Source of the DNA: Candidatus Saccharimonadota bacterium
GTDB lineage: Bacteria; Patescibacteriota; Saccharimonadia; Saccharimonadales; Saccharimonadaceae
Length of the DNA stretch: 64,000 nt
Assembly: GCA_017511205.1 (NCBI GenBank)
Contig: JAFWLE010000002.1
Coordinates: 1 to 64,000, forward strand
Reading direction: 5' to 3'
Shown here: piece after piece, positions 1-8,632 of the stretch
How positions within the stretch are numbered: position 1 is the stretch's first letter
Layout: each line of letters opens with the position of its first letter
Notes under the pieces: generated by a model
Told to the model about the DNA's origin: nothing
What the model saw: the letters and a program-made list of their open reading frames with translations, nothing else
Database searches by the model: none
Position numbers and translations under genes: made by a program

Positions 1-1184
1 AGGAAGAAGACGAGGAAGAAGAAGAGTCTGATGAAGAAGAGTCCGATGAGGAAGAATCCGAGGAAGAGGACGCTGAAGATGAGGAATCTGATGAGGAAGA
101 ATCAGAAGACGAGGAATCTGAGGAAGAGGAAGAAGACGAGGAAGAAGAAGAGTCTGATGAAGAAGAGTCCGATGAGGAAGAATCTGAAGAAGAGGACGCT
201 GAAGATGAGGAATCTGATGAGGAAGAATCAGAAGACGAGGAATCTGAGGAAGAGGAAGAAGACGAGGAAGAAGAATCCGAAGATAATGAGACAGAAATTG
301 ATGCCGAGAAAAAAAATGAGATTCTTGGTGGAGTATACGATATTTGTCAACAAATAGTTGAGTCTGGCCACGCTGATCCCAAATTACTTGAAGGAGTATA
401 TAATGTTTGTAAAGGGCTAGTTGATATTGGTTACATGACTCCTAAAGAACTTGAGTTTATCACGTCATCCCTAGGTAGTATTAATAAACATAACAATGAA
501 CCGACAAATAACCCAGAGAATAAGCCATCGAATAGTTCGGAGGCTCCATCAGTACCTCTACCCGAGCAAAAAGAACGCGTTCCCGAAGAAGCTGCAATAA
601 TGCAACAAAGAGGTAAAAAGACACTTAGCCCCTTACAAAGAGCTGGTCTAAGAAGAGCCTATCACGCCAGAGTTGAAACCTTTATGGACTCAAACGACTC
701 AACTGCCGAGTCTACACCTAGCACAGAAGAGCAATCCCATTCCCCTGCAAATCCCGATGGCGCGACAGGGCCAAATAGACAATCTGGGGAAGCTAACTCA
801 GGCGGTGGTGAACGCTCCAATCAAACTAGCGCAGAGGCCGATAAATCGAGTAAAGCAGAAGAGATAAAGCAAAAATTAGATCGCTTCGACAAAGTACATG
901 CAGACATCCAAAAAACCCTTGAAAATTATGAAAAAGGCGATCCACGTGAGTTATACAGACGTTACGCACTTCTGCAAGACGAAATTAGAAAATCCATAGA
1001 TAGACGTGAAGCTGAAGCTGCCGGCTCTGAAGTGGCAAACGCCTATGAAGATACTGTCGATAAGGTCAGAAGAGCAACAAGAGAGGCTCAGGCTAAAGCC
1101 GATAACGAAAATCTGGAAAATCTTATTAAGAAAAACGCACAAAACGCTAATTCCGCCGAGTCCAATCCGGAATCAGCTGCCTAA
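1..1184 (+). CDS. Acidic repeat protein, 5' end outside window
   Basis: The reading frame is open from position 3 to the TAA at 1182-1184, so the gene starts upstream of the window. The first ~95 visible residues are almost only Glu, Asp and Ser, built from a 42-residue tandem repeat (126 bp: 3-128, 129-254, partial third copy). A short possibly folded stretch follows (GGVYDICQQIVESG, then GVYNVCKGLVDIGY, two related segments of about 20 residues). The rest is Ser/Asn/Pro-rich and ends in a charged, predicted coiled-coil helix. I recognise no family. The ATG at 435 is internal to this frame and should not be taken as the start. Confidence 0.75.
   Translation, partial: EEDEEEEESDEEESDEEESEEEDAEDEESDEEESEDEESEEEEEDEEEEESDEEESDEEESEEEDAEDEESDEEESEDEESEEEEEDEEEESEDNETEIDAEKKNEILGGVYDICQQIVESGHADPKLLEGVYNVCKGLVDIGYMTPKELEFITSSLGSINKHNNEPTNNPENKPSNSSEAPSVPLPEQKERVPEEAAIMQQRGKKTLSPLQRAGLRRAYHARVETFMDSNDSTAESTPSTEEQSHSPANPDGATGPNRQSGEANSGGGERSNQTSAEADKSSKAEEIKQKLDRFDKVHADIQKTLENYEKGDPRELYRRYALLQDEIRKSIDRREAEAAGSEVANAYEDTVDKVRRATREAQAKADNENLENLIKKNAQNANSAESNPESAA
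3..280 (+). repeat. 126-bp in-frame tandem repeat (2.2 copies)
   Basis: Copies at 3-128 and 129-254, with a partial third from 255. The two full copies differ at only two positions, both synonymous, so the 42 encoded residues are identical. The unit is rich in GAA, GAG and GAT codons. Confidence 0.9.
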
Positions 1185-1262
1185 AAAAACAATCATAAAA
1201 AGCAGGCTGTGACACCTTTTCTAAAGCCAAAAGTTATGCTATACTTATCATAAGGAGTTTTT

Positions 1263-2981
1263 GTGAAAAAGAGTAAAGAGTTAAAAAATAGCCCTTGGCT
1301 AAAGTATTATGAAGAGGAAAAAATCCCTTCTCATATTGATTATCCAGATTGCTCAATGGTAGACATGATCATGCAATCTGCTGAAAAGTGGCCTGATCAT
1401 ACCGCTTACGTTTATTATGGTCATAAGGTTACCTACAAGAATTTTGTTAAAAAGATCGAAAAGACCGCTCGTGCCCTTAAGAATTACGGTGTCAAAGAAG
1501 GCGACCGCGTCACAATCTGCATGCCTAACACCCCAGAGGGAATCACTATGGTCTATGCTGTTAACATGGTCGGTGCCGTTTGTAATATGGTTCATCCCTT
1601 ATCATCAGAGAAGGAATTGGAATATTACATCAAAGTCGCCGATTCCAAATACGTACTTGTGATTGACGCGGTTTTCGATAAAGTCTATCGCCTACGCGAC
1701 ACCGCCGGCCTAGAGCGTATTATTGTAGTCCGTCCATCTGACGGCCTCGGCTTTCTTAAGAAAAAGTTATATAATACTTTGCATGTCAAAAAAGTACGTT
1801 TGCCATCTAATGATAACCGTGTTGTTCTATGGGAAGACTTCATTGCCAACTCTTATTTCTATCAAGGGAATTATCACGAAGAAACCAGCGGTTCTGATCC
1901 AGCTGTAATTATGTATTCCGGCGGTACTACCGGTGCGCCAAAGGCGGTTTTACTTTCTAACCTCAATATTAATGCCGAATCCATCTGTGACGGTACAGTA
2001 ATTCGCCAAGTTGTTCCAGGGGCTACAGTGCTTTCTATTTTGCCACTTTTCCATTGTTTTGGTCTTGGTGTTTGCATTCATACACCTCTCTGTCGTGGTA
2101 TGGGCTGCATCTTAGTTCCAGCCTTTTCGCATAAACAATTTGCCGATATCATCAAGAAAAACAACCCTAATTTCATTGTCGGTGTCCCTACGCTTTTTGA
2201 GGCTTTGATTAATACTAAGCTAAGAAAAGACGATCTTTCTTCTGTCACAGCAGTGATTTGCGGTGGCGATGCTTTGAATCAAACTTTACGTGACAAAGTC
2301 AACGAATTCCTCAAAAACCACGGTTCTTCCGCCAAAATTCGCGTCGGTTATGGTCTCACCGAAGGTTCTGGTGCAGTTTGTCTTTCACCAGAAAATGCTT
2401 TCTCCGATGGCATCATCGGCGCACCACTTCCAGATACTTCTCTTAAAATCGTTAAAAATGATACCTTTAAAGAATTACCAGCCGGTGAAGATGGTGAAAT
2501 CTGTCTTTCTGGTCCGCTTATCATGATGGGTTACCTCGGTGATGATGCTGAGACCGCTCAAGCTCTCCGCCTGCACGATGATGGTAAAATTTGGCTCCAC
2601 ACTGGTGATATTGGCCATCTTGGCGATGATGGTTTCATTTACTTTGCCCAGCGACTCAAACGTATTATCATTTCGTCAGGTTACAATATTTATCCAACTC
2701 ACCTGGAATCCATCATTAATTCTCATGAAGCAGTGCTAACTTCAACCGTAATTGGCATCGATCACCACTATAAAGGTCAGGTACCAAAAGCCTTCATCGT
2801 TCTAAAACCAGGCTACAAAGCCAATAAGCGCCTAGAACGCGAAATCAAAGAGCTTCTAGAGCGCAATGTGCCAATTTATGCTCTTCCTGCCGCCTATGAA
2901 TTCCGCGACAAACTACCTCAGACTAAAATCGGAAAAGTTGCCTTTAAAGAACTCGAAAAAGAAGAAAAGGCTAAACACTAA
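1263..2981 (+). CDS. AMP-dependent acyl-CoA synthetase/ligase
   Basis: Class I adenylate-forming enzyme that activates a carboxylic acid, probably a fatty acid, with ATP and joins it to CoA or another thiol. At 572 residues it is the normal family length. Visible motifs are the P-loop-like YSGGTTGAPKAV near residue 218, YGLTEGSG near 362, the HTGDIG hinge near 446 and the C-terminal catalytic lysine in KIGKVAF near 556. The start is GTG at 1263, chosen because AAGGAG at 1252-1257 lies 5 nt upstream; a TATACT box sits at 1239-1244. The stop overlaps the next start as TAATG, which implies translational coupling. The substrate cannot be told from sequence. Confidence 0.88.
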   Translation: MKKSKELKNSPWLKYYEEEKIPSHIDYPDCSMVDMIMQSAEKWPDHTAYVYYGHKVTYKNFVKKIEKTARALKNYGVKEGDRVTICMPNTPEGITMVYAVNMVGAVCNMVHPLSSEKELEYYIKVADSKYVLVIDAVFDKVYRLRDTAGLERIIVVRPSDGLGFLKKKLYNTLHVKKVRLPSNDNRVVLWEDFIANSYFYQGNYHEETSGSDPAVIMYSGGTTGAPKAVLLSNLNINAESICDGTVIRQVVPGATVLSILPLFHCFGLGVCIHTPLCRGMGCILVPAFSHKQFADIIKKNNPNFIVGVPTLFEALINTKLRKDDLSSVTAVICGGDALNQTLRDKVNEFLKNHGSSAKIRVGYGLTEGSGAVCLSPENAFSDGIIGAPLPDTSLKIVKNDTFKELPAGEDGEICLSGPLIMMGYLGDDAETAQALRLHDDGKIWLHTGDIGHLGDDGFIYFAQRLKRIIISSGYNIYPTHLESIINSHEAVLTSTVIGIDHHYKGQVPKAFIVLKPGYKANKRLEREIKELLERNVPIYALPAAYEFRDKLPQTKIGKVAFKELEKEEKAKH

Positions 2982-3469
2982 TGTTTTGGAAAATCCTCGT
3001 AGTTCTACTGATCTCGATGGTCCCTCTAGTGGAACTCCGTGGTGCTATCCCAGTAGCTGTAGGTATGGACCTCGGCCTGCCAGAGTGGCTAGTCCTCATT
3101 GTAGCGATTATTGGTAATCTCATCCCCGTGCCAATCATCTACTACTTTGCTCGTAAATTCCTTGAATGGGGCGTTAAGCAGAAATGGAAGCCGCTCAAAG
3201 AGTTTTGTGGTTTTTGTCTCAAAAAAGGCGAAAAAGCTGGTGATAAGTTGCTCAAAAAAGCAGGGAATTACGGTACTTATTTCGCGCTTTTTCTTTTCGT
3301 AGCAATTCCACTTCCAGGCACTGGTGCTTGGACTGGAACCTTAGCCGCTAGTATCTTAAAGCTAGATTTTAAAAAGACTATCATCTCCATTATGGCCGGT
3401 GTTCTCACTGCTGGCCTCATCATGTTAGCTGTCTCGCTTGGTTTTTTCAAGGTGCTATTCGGCGGATAA
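2981..3469 (+). CDS. Small multi-drug export family membrane protein (COG2426-like)
   Basis: A 162-residue integral membrane protein with about four hydrophobic segments (near residues 1-20, 30-50, 95-120 and 130-158). The motif VELRGAIPVAVGMDLGLP near the N terminus and PLPGTGAWTG near residue 108 match the COG2426 'small multi-drug export' family, whose real substrate is uncertain. The ATG overlaps the acyl-CoA synthetase stop by one base, so the two genes form an operon. The pairing suggests a role in membrane lipid or small-molecule handling, but that is inference. Confidence 0.75.
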   Translation: MFWKILVVLLISMVPLVELRGAIPVAVGMDLGLPEWLVLIVAIIGNLIPVPIIYYFARKFLEWGVKQKWKPLKEFCGFCLKKGEKAGDKLLKKAGNYGTYFALFLFVAIPLPGTGAWTGTLAASILKLDFKKTIISIMAGVLTAGLIMLAVSLGFFKVLFGG

Positions 3470-3488
3470 TATATGATAAAATAAACAT

Positions 3489-4022
3489 ATGAAGTTATAT
3501 GTTGCTCGTCATGGCCAAACTGATTGGAACCTCGAAAACAGAATGCAAGGTCAGACTGACGTTCCCTTAAATGAGACCGGTATCAATCAGGCAAAGAAAC
3601 TAAAAAGAAAATTAGAGTCCTATGACTTTGATATTTGTTACTGTTCGCCGATGAAAAGAGCCGTCCAAACTGCGGACATTGCTGTTGATGGACGTGCCCC
3701 AATTCTCTACGATGACAACTTAAAAGAGAGAAGCTATGGCAGTTACGAGGGTGTAGATTGTGCCACTTGGAATGTAGACGAAAACGATAGACGGTTAAAC
3801 ACAAATGAGGGTGGCATGGAACCCATTAAAACTGTTTTAGCTCGTTCGAAAAAGGTGCTTGAACGCATCAAAAAAGAGAACCCTGACGATGCCAGAGTTC
3901 TCGTTGTTGCGCATGGAGCTTTGCTCCAGGCTTTACATTTCACTATTGTAGGCTACGACGATGATACAGATTTTGACTCTTTTGAGCTCGAAAACGCCGC
4001 TCTCGCCGAATATGATATATGA
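3489..4022 (+). CDS. Histidine phosphatase family protein
   Basis: A 177-residue member of the phosphoglycerate-mutase-like phosphatases. The catalytic motif RHGQTDWN (residues 7-14) holds the His that is phosphorylated, and VAHGALLQAL near residue 139 holds the second catalytic His. The size and single domain fit the cobC/GpmB-type branch that dephosphorylates small metabolites; the substrate is unknown. TAAAAT at 3477-3482 lies exactly 6 nt before the ATG and no Shine-Dalgarno is seen, so the transcript is probably leaderless. Confidence 0.85.
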   Translation: MKLYVARHGQTDWNLENRMQGQTDVPLNETGINQAKKLKRKLESYDFDICYCSPMKRAVQTADIAVDGRAPILYDDNLKERSYGSYEGVDCATWNVDENDRRLNTNEGGMEPIKTVLARSKKVLERIKKENPDDARVLVVAHGALLQALHFTIVGYDDDTDFDSFELENAALAEYDI

Positions 4023-4060
4023 ATGTTGTTTATTGCCTCGCTTAGAGATATAATAACGAA

Positions 4061-4513
4061 ATGGGAAAGATAAGAAAAGCTGGCACTAAAGACGCATCTA
4101 GAATCGCAGAAATACTAGTATTTTCAAAACGAAAAAATTATCGCAACATTTTTAATGACGACATTGGCTCGTTTGTAAACCTCCAGGTTTATCCTTTAGT
4201 GAAAGAATTTATTGATAAACCAGAATTACTGGAAAGTTACTATCTTTACGACGATAAAATCATCAAAGGTCTAATTAATATGGAGGGAACAGAAATCAAA
4301 GAATTATACGTAGATCCTTTCTTTGAAGGGGTTGGTATAGGTAGTGAGCTAATTGATTTTGCCACTAAAAAGCAGGGTTGCAACGAATTATGGGCAATCG
4401 ATCAAAATGACAGAGCCAAAGAGTTTTACAAACGACATGGATTTGAATTAACGAATGAAACTAGAAACGTTCCCGGCACAGATGTTCCAGAAGTAAAAAT
4501 AAAAATAAAATGA
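4061..4513 (+). CDS. GNAT family N-acetyltransferase
   Basis: A 150-residue single-domain acetyltransferase. The acetyl-CoA pyrophosphate-binding region is seen as ELYVDPFFEGVGIGSELIDF (residues ~87-106, the Q/RxxGxG/A pattern), followed by the C-terminal segment with NDRAKEFYKRHGFE typical of GNAT enzymes. The acceptor substrate is not predictable. TATAAT at 4049-4054 is 6 nt before the ATG with no Shine-Dalgarno, so a separate leaderless promoter is likely although the gene follows the phosphatase by only 38 nt. Confidence 0.85.
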   Translation: MGKIRKAGTKDASRIAEILVFSKRKNYRNIFNDDIGSFVNLQVYPLVKEFIDKPELLESYYLYDDKIIKGLINMEGTEIKELYVDPFFEGVGIGSELIDFATKKQGCNELWAIDQNDRAKEFYKRHGFELTNETRNVPGTDVPEVKIKIK

Positions 4514-4525
4514 TATGATACTACT

Positions 4526-4945
4526 ATGAATCTTAGAAAAATCGAAAAGTTTATCGCTCAGCAAAAAGTCAGCCTAATCGGCTCAATTGATGATAAGAAT
4601 TATCCCAACATCAAAGCTATGTTAAAACCTAGAAAAATGGTAGGGCTGAAAGAATTTTACTTTTCTACCAATACTTCATCCATGCGCGTCCAGCAATTTA
4701 GAAAGAATCCGAATGCCTGCATCTACTTTTACCATAAAGGTCTCATCAAATACGTGGGCGTAATGCTAAAAGGGAAAATGGAAGTTCTGATCGACCAAAA
4801 GACCAAAGATATGATTTGGAAAAGGGGAGATACGCTATTTTATAAGAAGGGTGTTACCGACCCGGACTATTGCGTTCTCAAGTTTACCGCCACTAGCGGC
4901 AGATATTATTGCGACCTCAAAACCGAAGATTTTGATATAAGCTAA
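4526..4945 (+). CDS. Pyridoxamine 5'-phosphate oxidase-like flavin protein
   Basis: A 139-residue split-barrel protein of the PNPOx-like family: LIGSIDDKNYPNIKAMLK near residue 17, FYFSTNTSSMRVQQFRKNPNACIYF at 44-68 (FMN-contacting strand and helix) and a C-terminal GRYYCDLKTEDFD. Relatives include general stress protein 26-type FMN proteins, so it is probably a flavin or F420-type reductase and not a true PdxH. TATGAT at 4514-4519 is 6 nt before the ATG. The TAA shares bases with the stop of the convergent gene (4942-4945). Confidence 0.75.
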   Translation: MNLRKIEKFIAQQKVSLIGSIDDKNYPNIKAMLKPRKMVGLKEFYFSTNTSSMRVQQFRKNPNACIYFYHKGLIKYVGVMLKGKMEVLIDQKTKDMIWKRGDTLFYKKGVTDPDYCVLKFTATSGRYYCDLKTEDFDIS

Positions 4946-5358
4946 AATGAACCATCAATATCAGAAAGTTGCTTTTTAAACTCATCCTCACTTTCTGATT
5001 CTTTATGATCTGACCCGTTGGCTAAATTATTAAATTCTTCTACAACGCTTTTATTTTCATCTAAGCCATCATTACTATTATTCCCGCCAAACTTGCTTAT
5101 ATCCTTCATTTCATCTAGTAGTTGTTGTTTTCTTTTTTCATAATATGGATCAGAGGCTGTTTCGTCGTCTGTTTTGTTGGACAGACCGTCAACCGCATCA
5201 TTTAGCCTTCTCAATGTATCGTTCAGATCTTCTTGGGACCCTTTAAACGGCACCTTTTTTAAATCATCCCAAGTTGTTTCTGTCGTTACGCGATCAAGGT
5301 GCTCAGGATCTACTTGATCTAAATCTGCACTTCTATGTCTTTTTTCTAACGAATACAT
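4942..5358 (-). CDS. Hypothetical acidic protein
   Basis: A 138-residue, strongly hydrophilic protein rich in Asp, Glu, Lys and Ser, with no signal peptide or membrane segment, probably helical or disordered. I recognise no family. Its stop (TAG, 4944-4942) overlaps the stop of the opposite-strand gene by 4 bases. On the minus strand the region upstream of the start contains a TATACTT-like box (from GTATAGC near 5366). The frame is uninterrupted and has normal codon use, but product support is weak. Confidence 0.55.
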   Translation of the reverse strand: MYSLEKRHRSADLDQVDPEHLDRVTTETTWDDLKKVPFKGSQEDLNDTLRRLNDAVDGLSNKTDDETASDPYYEKRKQQLLDEMKDISKFGGNNSNDGLDENKSVVEEFNNLANGSDHKESESEDEFKKQLSDIDGSF

Positions 5359-5400
5359 GTTTCAAGTATAGCATGCATCCATAAAAATCACAAAGCAACA

Positions 5401-5591
5401 GCTCTCGGGACTGGGCTAGACTTTTGCTAGCGCAAAAGTCTTCCGCCAGGCGTCGGCTCAAAAAATCCCAGATCAAAATCTGGGATTTTTGTTCACCTCC
5501 TACGGCGGGCGAACCAGCTTCGCTGGTTCTCACCCAGTCCCCAGAACAGTAATTAATAAAAATATGACCCTTCGGGTCATCTTTTTATTAA
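5401..5591 (-). other. tRNA-Asn-adjacent structured element (element A)
   Basis: Lies directly 3' of tRNA-Asn on the minus strand. A degenerate copy of the tRNA 3' end (5401-5417, 16/17 identical to 5594-5610) pairs 9 bp (5407-5415 with 5533-5541) around four further helices: 5419-5427/5432-5440 with a TAGC loop, 5443-5447/5504-5508, a 13-bp hairpin 5461-5473/5478-5490, and 5511-5518/5522-5529. A hairpin of 17 bp (5553-5562 and 5564-5570 with their partners) ends next to the tRNA CCA. Junction bases GGCGTCGGCTC (5449-5459) and CTCCTAC (5497-5503) recur in the element at 41932-42117. Confidence 0.75.
5553..5591 (-). terminator. Hairpin terminator directly after tRNA-Asn
   Basis: Near-perfect inverted repeat with a 10-bp A/T outer part and a 7-bp ATGACCC core, one internal mismatch and a TTC loop. 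On the minus strand it follows the encoded CCA without a gap and finishes in ATTTTTATTAA, so it fits an intrinsic terminator for the tRNA. The hairpin is symmetric enough to work in both directions. Confidence 0.65.
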
Positions 5592-5666
5592 TGGCTCCCG
5601 GGACTGGGCTCGAACCAGCAACCTCGAAGTTAACAGCTTCTTGCTCCACCATTGAGCTACCCGGGA
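5592..5666 (-). tRNA. tRNA-Asn(GTT)
   Basis: 75 nt including an encoded CCA (5594-5592). Acceptor TCCCGGG pairs with CCCGGGA; the D arm is GCTC/GAGC; the anticodon loop is CTGTTAA with anticodon GTT; the variable loop has 5 nt; the T arm is GCTGG-TTCGAGC-CCAGT. The top anticodon-stem pair (27-43) is an A-G mismatch. The discriminator base is G, as usual for tRNA-Asn. Confidence 0.96.
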
Positions 5667-5768
5667 ATACCTCTCTATTATAGCATATTTTTAGAAAATG
5701 TGATAAAATTAGATAAACGATATTTTTTTGTGTATTTAATACACTAAGAATAAACAGAAAGGAGCACT

Positions 5769-7535
5769 ATGGAACAAAAAACCATCCAAATTGCCGGTTC
5801 TATCACTGTAGATGAGCTATCAAAAGCGCTCGGCCTTTCTGTTACCGAACTTATTGGTACGCTTTTCAAAAATGGCATTGTTGCAACTATCAACCAACGT
5901 CTAGATTTTGAGACCGCCAGTATCATTATTGATGAACTTGGACTCAAAAACGTTAAACTCGAAAAAAAGAACACTTCTACTAAAACTTCAGACTATCGTA
6001 GGGAACTATCCGATAAAGCCACGGTGCGTCCACCAGTAGTTGCGGTGATGGGCCACGTAGATCATGGTAAAACTACACTTCTAGATACTTTACTCCATAA
6101 AAAGACCGTCGAAAAAGAAGCTGGTGGCATTACTCAACATATTTCCGCCTATCAGTTGAAGCATAATGACAGATTAATTACTTTCCTTGATACCCCAGGG
6201 CACGAAGCTTTTGCGGCAATTCGTCAGCACGGCGCAATGCTCACTGATATTGTCGTAATCGTAGTAGCTGCCGATGACGGTGTAAAGCCACAAACCGTAG
6301 AGGCTATCAATTTTGCCAAATCCGCAAATGCCAAGATTATCGTCGCTATCAATAAAATTGATCGCGAGGGTGCCGACATTCAGCGTACCATGGCTGATCT
6401 TTCCCAGCATGGTTTGCAACCTGAAGAGTGGGGCGGCGACATTGTAATGGTGCCAATTTCCGCTAAACAGAATCAAAATCTTGATAAACTTCTCGATATG
6501 ATTCTTTTGACTGCCGACATTGAGGAGCTTAAAGCCGACATCGACATTCCAGCCGAAGGTCTAGTTATTGAATCTCATATGGAAGTAGGCAAAGGCTCGG
6601 TTGTAAACCTCTTGGTGACTGGCGGGGAATTAAAAACTGGTGAATTTGTAGTAGCTGGTTCTACCTATGGTAAAGTCCGCACCATGCTAGATTGGAAGGG
6701 AAAACCAAAGGGCAAAGCTACTCCATCTACTCCAGTTACTATCACTGGTTTTAAGGATTTGCCAAACTTCGGTGATCGCTTCATTGAGGCTAAAGACGAA
6801 AAAACAGCTCGCAAAATGGCGCTTCTCAATGCTCAAGCCGCCGCTGATGAGTCTGCCGATGCTAATGTTACGAGTAGCGACCTCCTTCGCATGATGAACG
6901 TAGCCGATAATACAAAAACCTTTAATGTAATCGTTAAGGGCGACGTACTTGGTTCTGTTACATCAGTAGTAGACAGTCTCCGTCTGATTGATACTAAAGG
7001 TGAAATCACCCTCAACATTGTTTCTACTGGTGTTGGCGATATCAACGAGAATGATGTCTACATGGCTGCCGACGAAAATACTATCATTTACGGTTTCAAC
7101 ATCTCTGTGCCAATCAACATTTCCAAAATGGCTGCCAGAGATGGTGTTAAAATCCGTACCTTCCGCGTGATTTATGAACTTCTAGATGACGCTAAACATG
7201 AAATGGAGAATCTCCTCGACGCCGAGATTGTCGAAGAGGACAAGGGTGAGCTCAAAGTTCTCGGCGTCTTTCGTACTGAAAAAACTAGCATCATCGCCGG
7301 TGGTGAAGTCTTGAAAGGCGATGTTAAACCGACTTATCTTGCTCGTGTAATTCGTGATAAAAAGTACCTTGGTGAAGCCGAAGTCACTTCTGTTCAAAAA
7401 GAGAAAATGGATGTCGATAACTTAGTTGCCGGTGAAACTGGCGGCTTGGCGCTTTCTACTAAGTCTAAAATCGAACTCCAAATTGGTGATCGTCTCCAGT
7501 TCTTTACCCGCGAAGCCAAAAAACGCACATTGTAA
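5769..7535 (+). CDS. infB: Translation initiation factor IF-2
   Basis: GTPase that brings fMet-tRNA to the 30S subunit and promotes subunit joining. An IF2_N domain (residues ~1-60) is followed after only ~30 residues by the G domain: GHVDHGKT near 95 (G1), DTPGHE near 141 (G3), NKID near 195 (G4). Domains II, IF2-specific III and C-terminal IV fill the remainder. At 588 residues it lacks the long N-terminal extension of most bacterial IF-2, as is common in reduced genomes. AAAGGAGC at 5759-5766 sets the ATG at 5769. Confidence 0.97.
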   Translation: MEQKTIQIAGSITVDELSKALGLSVTELIGTLFKNGIVATINQRLDFETASIIIDELGLKNVKLEKKNTSTKTSDYRRELSDKATVRPPVVAVMGHVDHGKTTLLDTLLHKKTVEKEAGGITQHISAYQLKHNDRLITFLDTPGHEAFAAIRQHGAMLTDIVVIVVAADDGVKPQTVEAINFAKSANAKIIVAINKIDREGADIQRTMADLSQHGLQPEEWGGDIVMVPISAKQNQNLDKLLDMILLTADIEELKADIDIPAEGLVIESHMEVGKGSVVNLLVTGGELKTGEFVVAGSTYGKVRTMLDWKGKPKGKATPSTPVTITGFKDLPNFGDRFIEAKDEKTARKMALLNAQAAADESADANVTSSDLLRMMNVADNTKTFNVIVKGDVLGSVTSVVDSLRLIDTKGEITLNIVSTGVGDINENDVYMAADENTIIYGFNISVPINISKMAARDGVKIRTFRVIYELLDDAKHEMENLLDAEIVEEDKGELKVLGVFRTEKTSIIAGGEVLKGDVKPTYLARVIRDKKYLGEAEVTSVQKEKMDVDNLVAGETGGLALSTKSKIELQIGDRLQFFTREAKKRTL

Positions 7536-7559
7536 ACATAAGTGTGTTATAATGAAGTC

Positions 7560-7853
7560 ATGGAATTTAACGAACAATTTTTGCAAGAGATGGGCCTTTC
7601 GGCGATGCCGGAAGAGCAAAAACAAAAGTTCTTAGATTATATTCAAGAAGAACTTGAGATTCGCATTGGTGAGCGGATTTCTAGGGGCTTGACCGAAGAA
7701 CAACTTAACGAATTCGATATGATAGAGGATCCTGCCGAAGCTGCTAAATGGCTTGAAAAAAATCGCCCAGATTATCGCGAAATCGTTTCTCGCACCATCG
7801 AAGAAATGAAGGCCGAAATCCGTGCCAACCGCGCCAAGCTCGTCGGAGCTTAG
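7560..7853 (+). CDS. DUF5663-type small protein
   Basis: A 97-residue, highly charged helical protein (FLQEMGLSAMPEEQK near the start, then an EEL.IRIGERISRGL segment and EFDMIEDPAEAAKWLEKNRP). This resembles the DUF5663 family frequent in Patescibacteria; its function is unknown. An in-frame ATG at 7542 exists, but TATAAT at 7548-7553 lies exactly 6 nt before the ATG at 7560, matching the leaderless pattern of other genes here, so 7560 is preferred. The stop overlaps the convergent fmt stop (7850-7853). Confidence 0.7.
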   Translation: MEFNEQFLQEMGLSAMPEEQKQKFLDYIQEELEIRIGERISRGLTEEQLNEFDMIEDPAEAAKWLEKNRPDYREIVSRTIEEMKAEIRANRAKLVGA

Positions 7854-8626
7854 CGCCTATACCCGTTGATAAAACTTTTGGCATCCATCGGTTTTCGTCC
7901 TTCGGGTTGTAATCTGCCCACTGCCACCAGAGCCCCGTCAGCACAGGGAATCGTAAGGAGCGCTGTCTCACCTTGCTTTAATATATGCGCCTCTAAAATG
8001 ATGCAAGGCGTGCCATAGAACGTATATTTCGGTTTGGGATAGCCTTGAAAGGCCACAATTTTACGAAAAGTCTGCTCTGCTGTATCTGTTTTAGGTGTGA
8101 GGAGTGACATAGATTTATCCATTTTCCCGCAAAAAGTCGCCTTTGAATCGTCTTGTAAAACCGGTTTTGGCAAATTTTTCAAATTCTGCGCCACCCATTC
8201 CGCCCCTGTTTCTGCTAATGCTTTGTAAATTTCATTTTTACTAATCGGCAGATTCACGAGTGTTTTTTGCCAGTAAATCGGTCCTGCATCCATTGCTTTA
8301 GCGAGTTTCATTACCGATACTGAGAAGTCATTATCTCCGGCTAGAATTGCCGATTCAATTGGAGAGGCCCCCCTGTATTTTGGCAGTAGTGACGGATGGA
8401 TATTCAAAATCCCTTCTGGCTCAAACAACTCCAAAAGTTCAGCAGGGATCAGAACTCCAAAAGAGGCTAACACGGCGTGTGTCTCGGGACATTCACGTTT
8501 TAACCGAGCTACTTCTTTTAGATCCTCCTTGGTTTTTGCGTGAAAAATGATTTGGCACTCTTTATCTAGAACTGCTAATGCATATTCTGCCAGAGGTCCA
8601 TTTCCAAGAAAAATTACTTTTTCCAT
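7850..8626 (-). CDS. fmt: Methionyl-tRNA formyltransferase (short form)
   Basis: Transfers a formyl group from 10-formyl-THF to Met-tRNAi for translation initiation. The formyltransferase core is clear: NIH at residues 75-77, HPSLLPKYRGASPI at 77-90 and catalytic Asp in MDAGPI (D113). A C-terminal OB-like domain follows but is short; the total of 258 residues is ~50 fewer than typical Fmt, and the N-terminal loop region is trimmed. It lies 6 nt after def on the minus strand with a GAGGAG site inside the def 3' end, forming a def-fmt operon. Confidence 0.92.
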   Translation of the reverse strand: MEKVIFLGNGPLAEYALAVLDKECQIIFHAKTKEDLKEVARLKRECPETHAVLASFGVLIPAELLELFEPEGILNIHPSLLPKYRGASPIESAILAGDNDFSVSVMKLAKAMDAGPIYWQKTLVNLPISKNEIYKALAETGAEWVAQNLKNLPKPVLQDDSKATFCGKMDKSMSLLTPKTDTAEQTFRKIVAFQGYPKPKYTFYGTPCIILEAHILKQGETALLTIPCADGALVAVGRLQPEGRKPMDAKSFINGYRR

Positions 8627-8632
8627 CTAAAA

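Noticed and set aside
31-357. Lys/Arg-rich ORF of 108 codons
   Set aside because: It is a shadow of the acidic repeat gene in another frame; GAA/GAG repeats give AAG/AGA codons in a shifted frame. The acidic frame continues into a non-repetitive protein.
5401-5617. A second, degenerate tRNA-Asn gene
   Set aside because: Only the 3' T-arm/acceptor part is copied; there is no anticodon or D arm, and the copy is paired with an inverted copy inside a larger fold.
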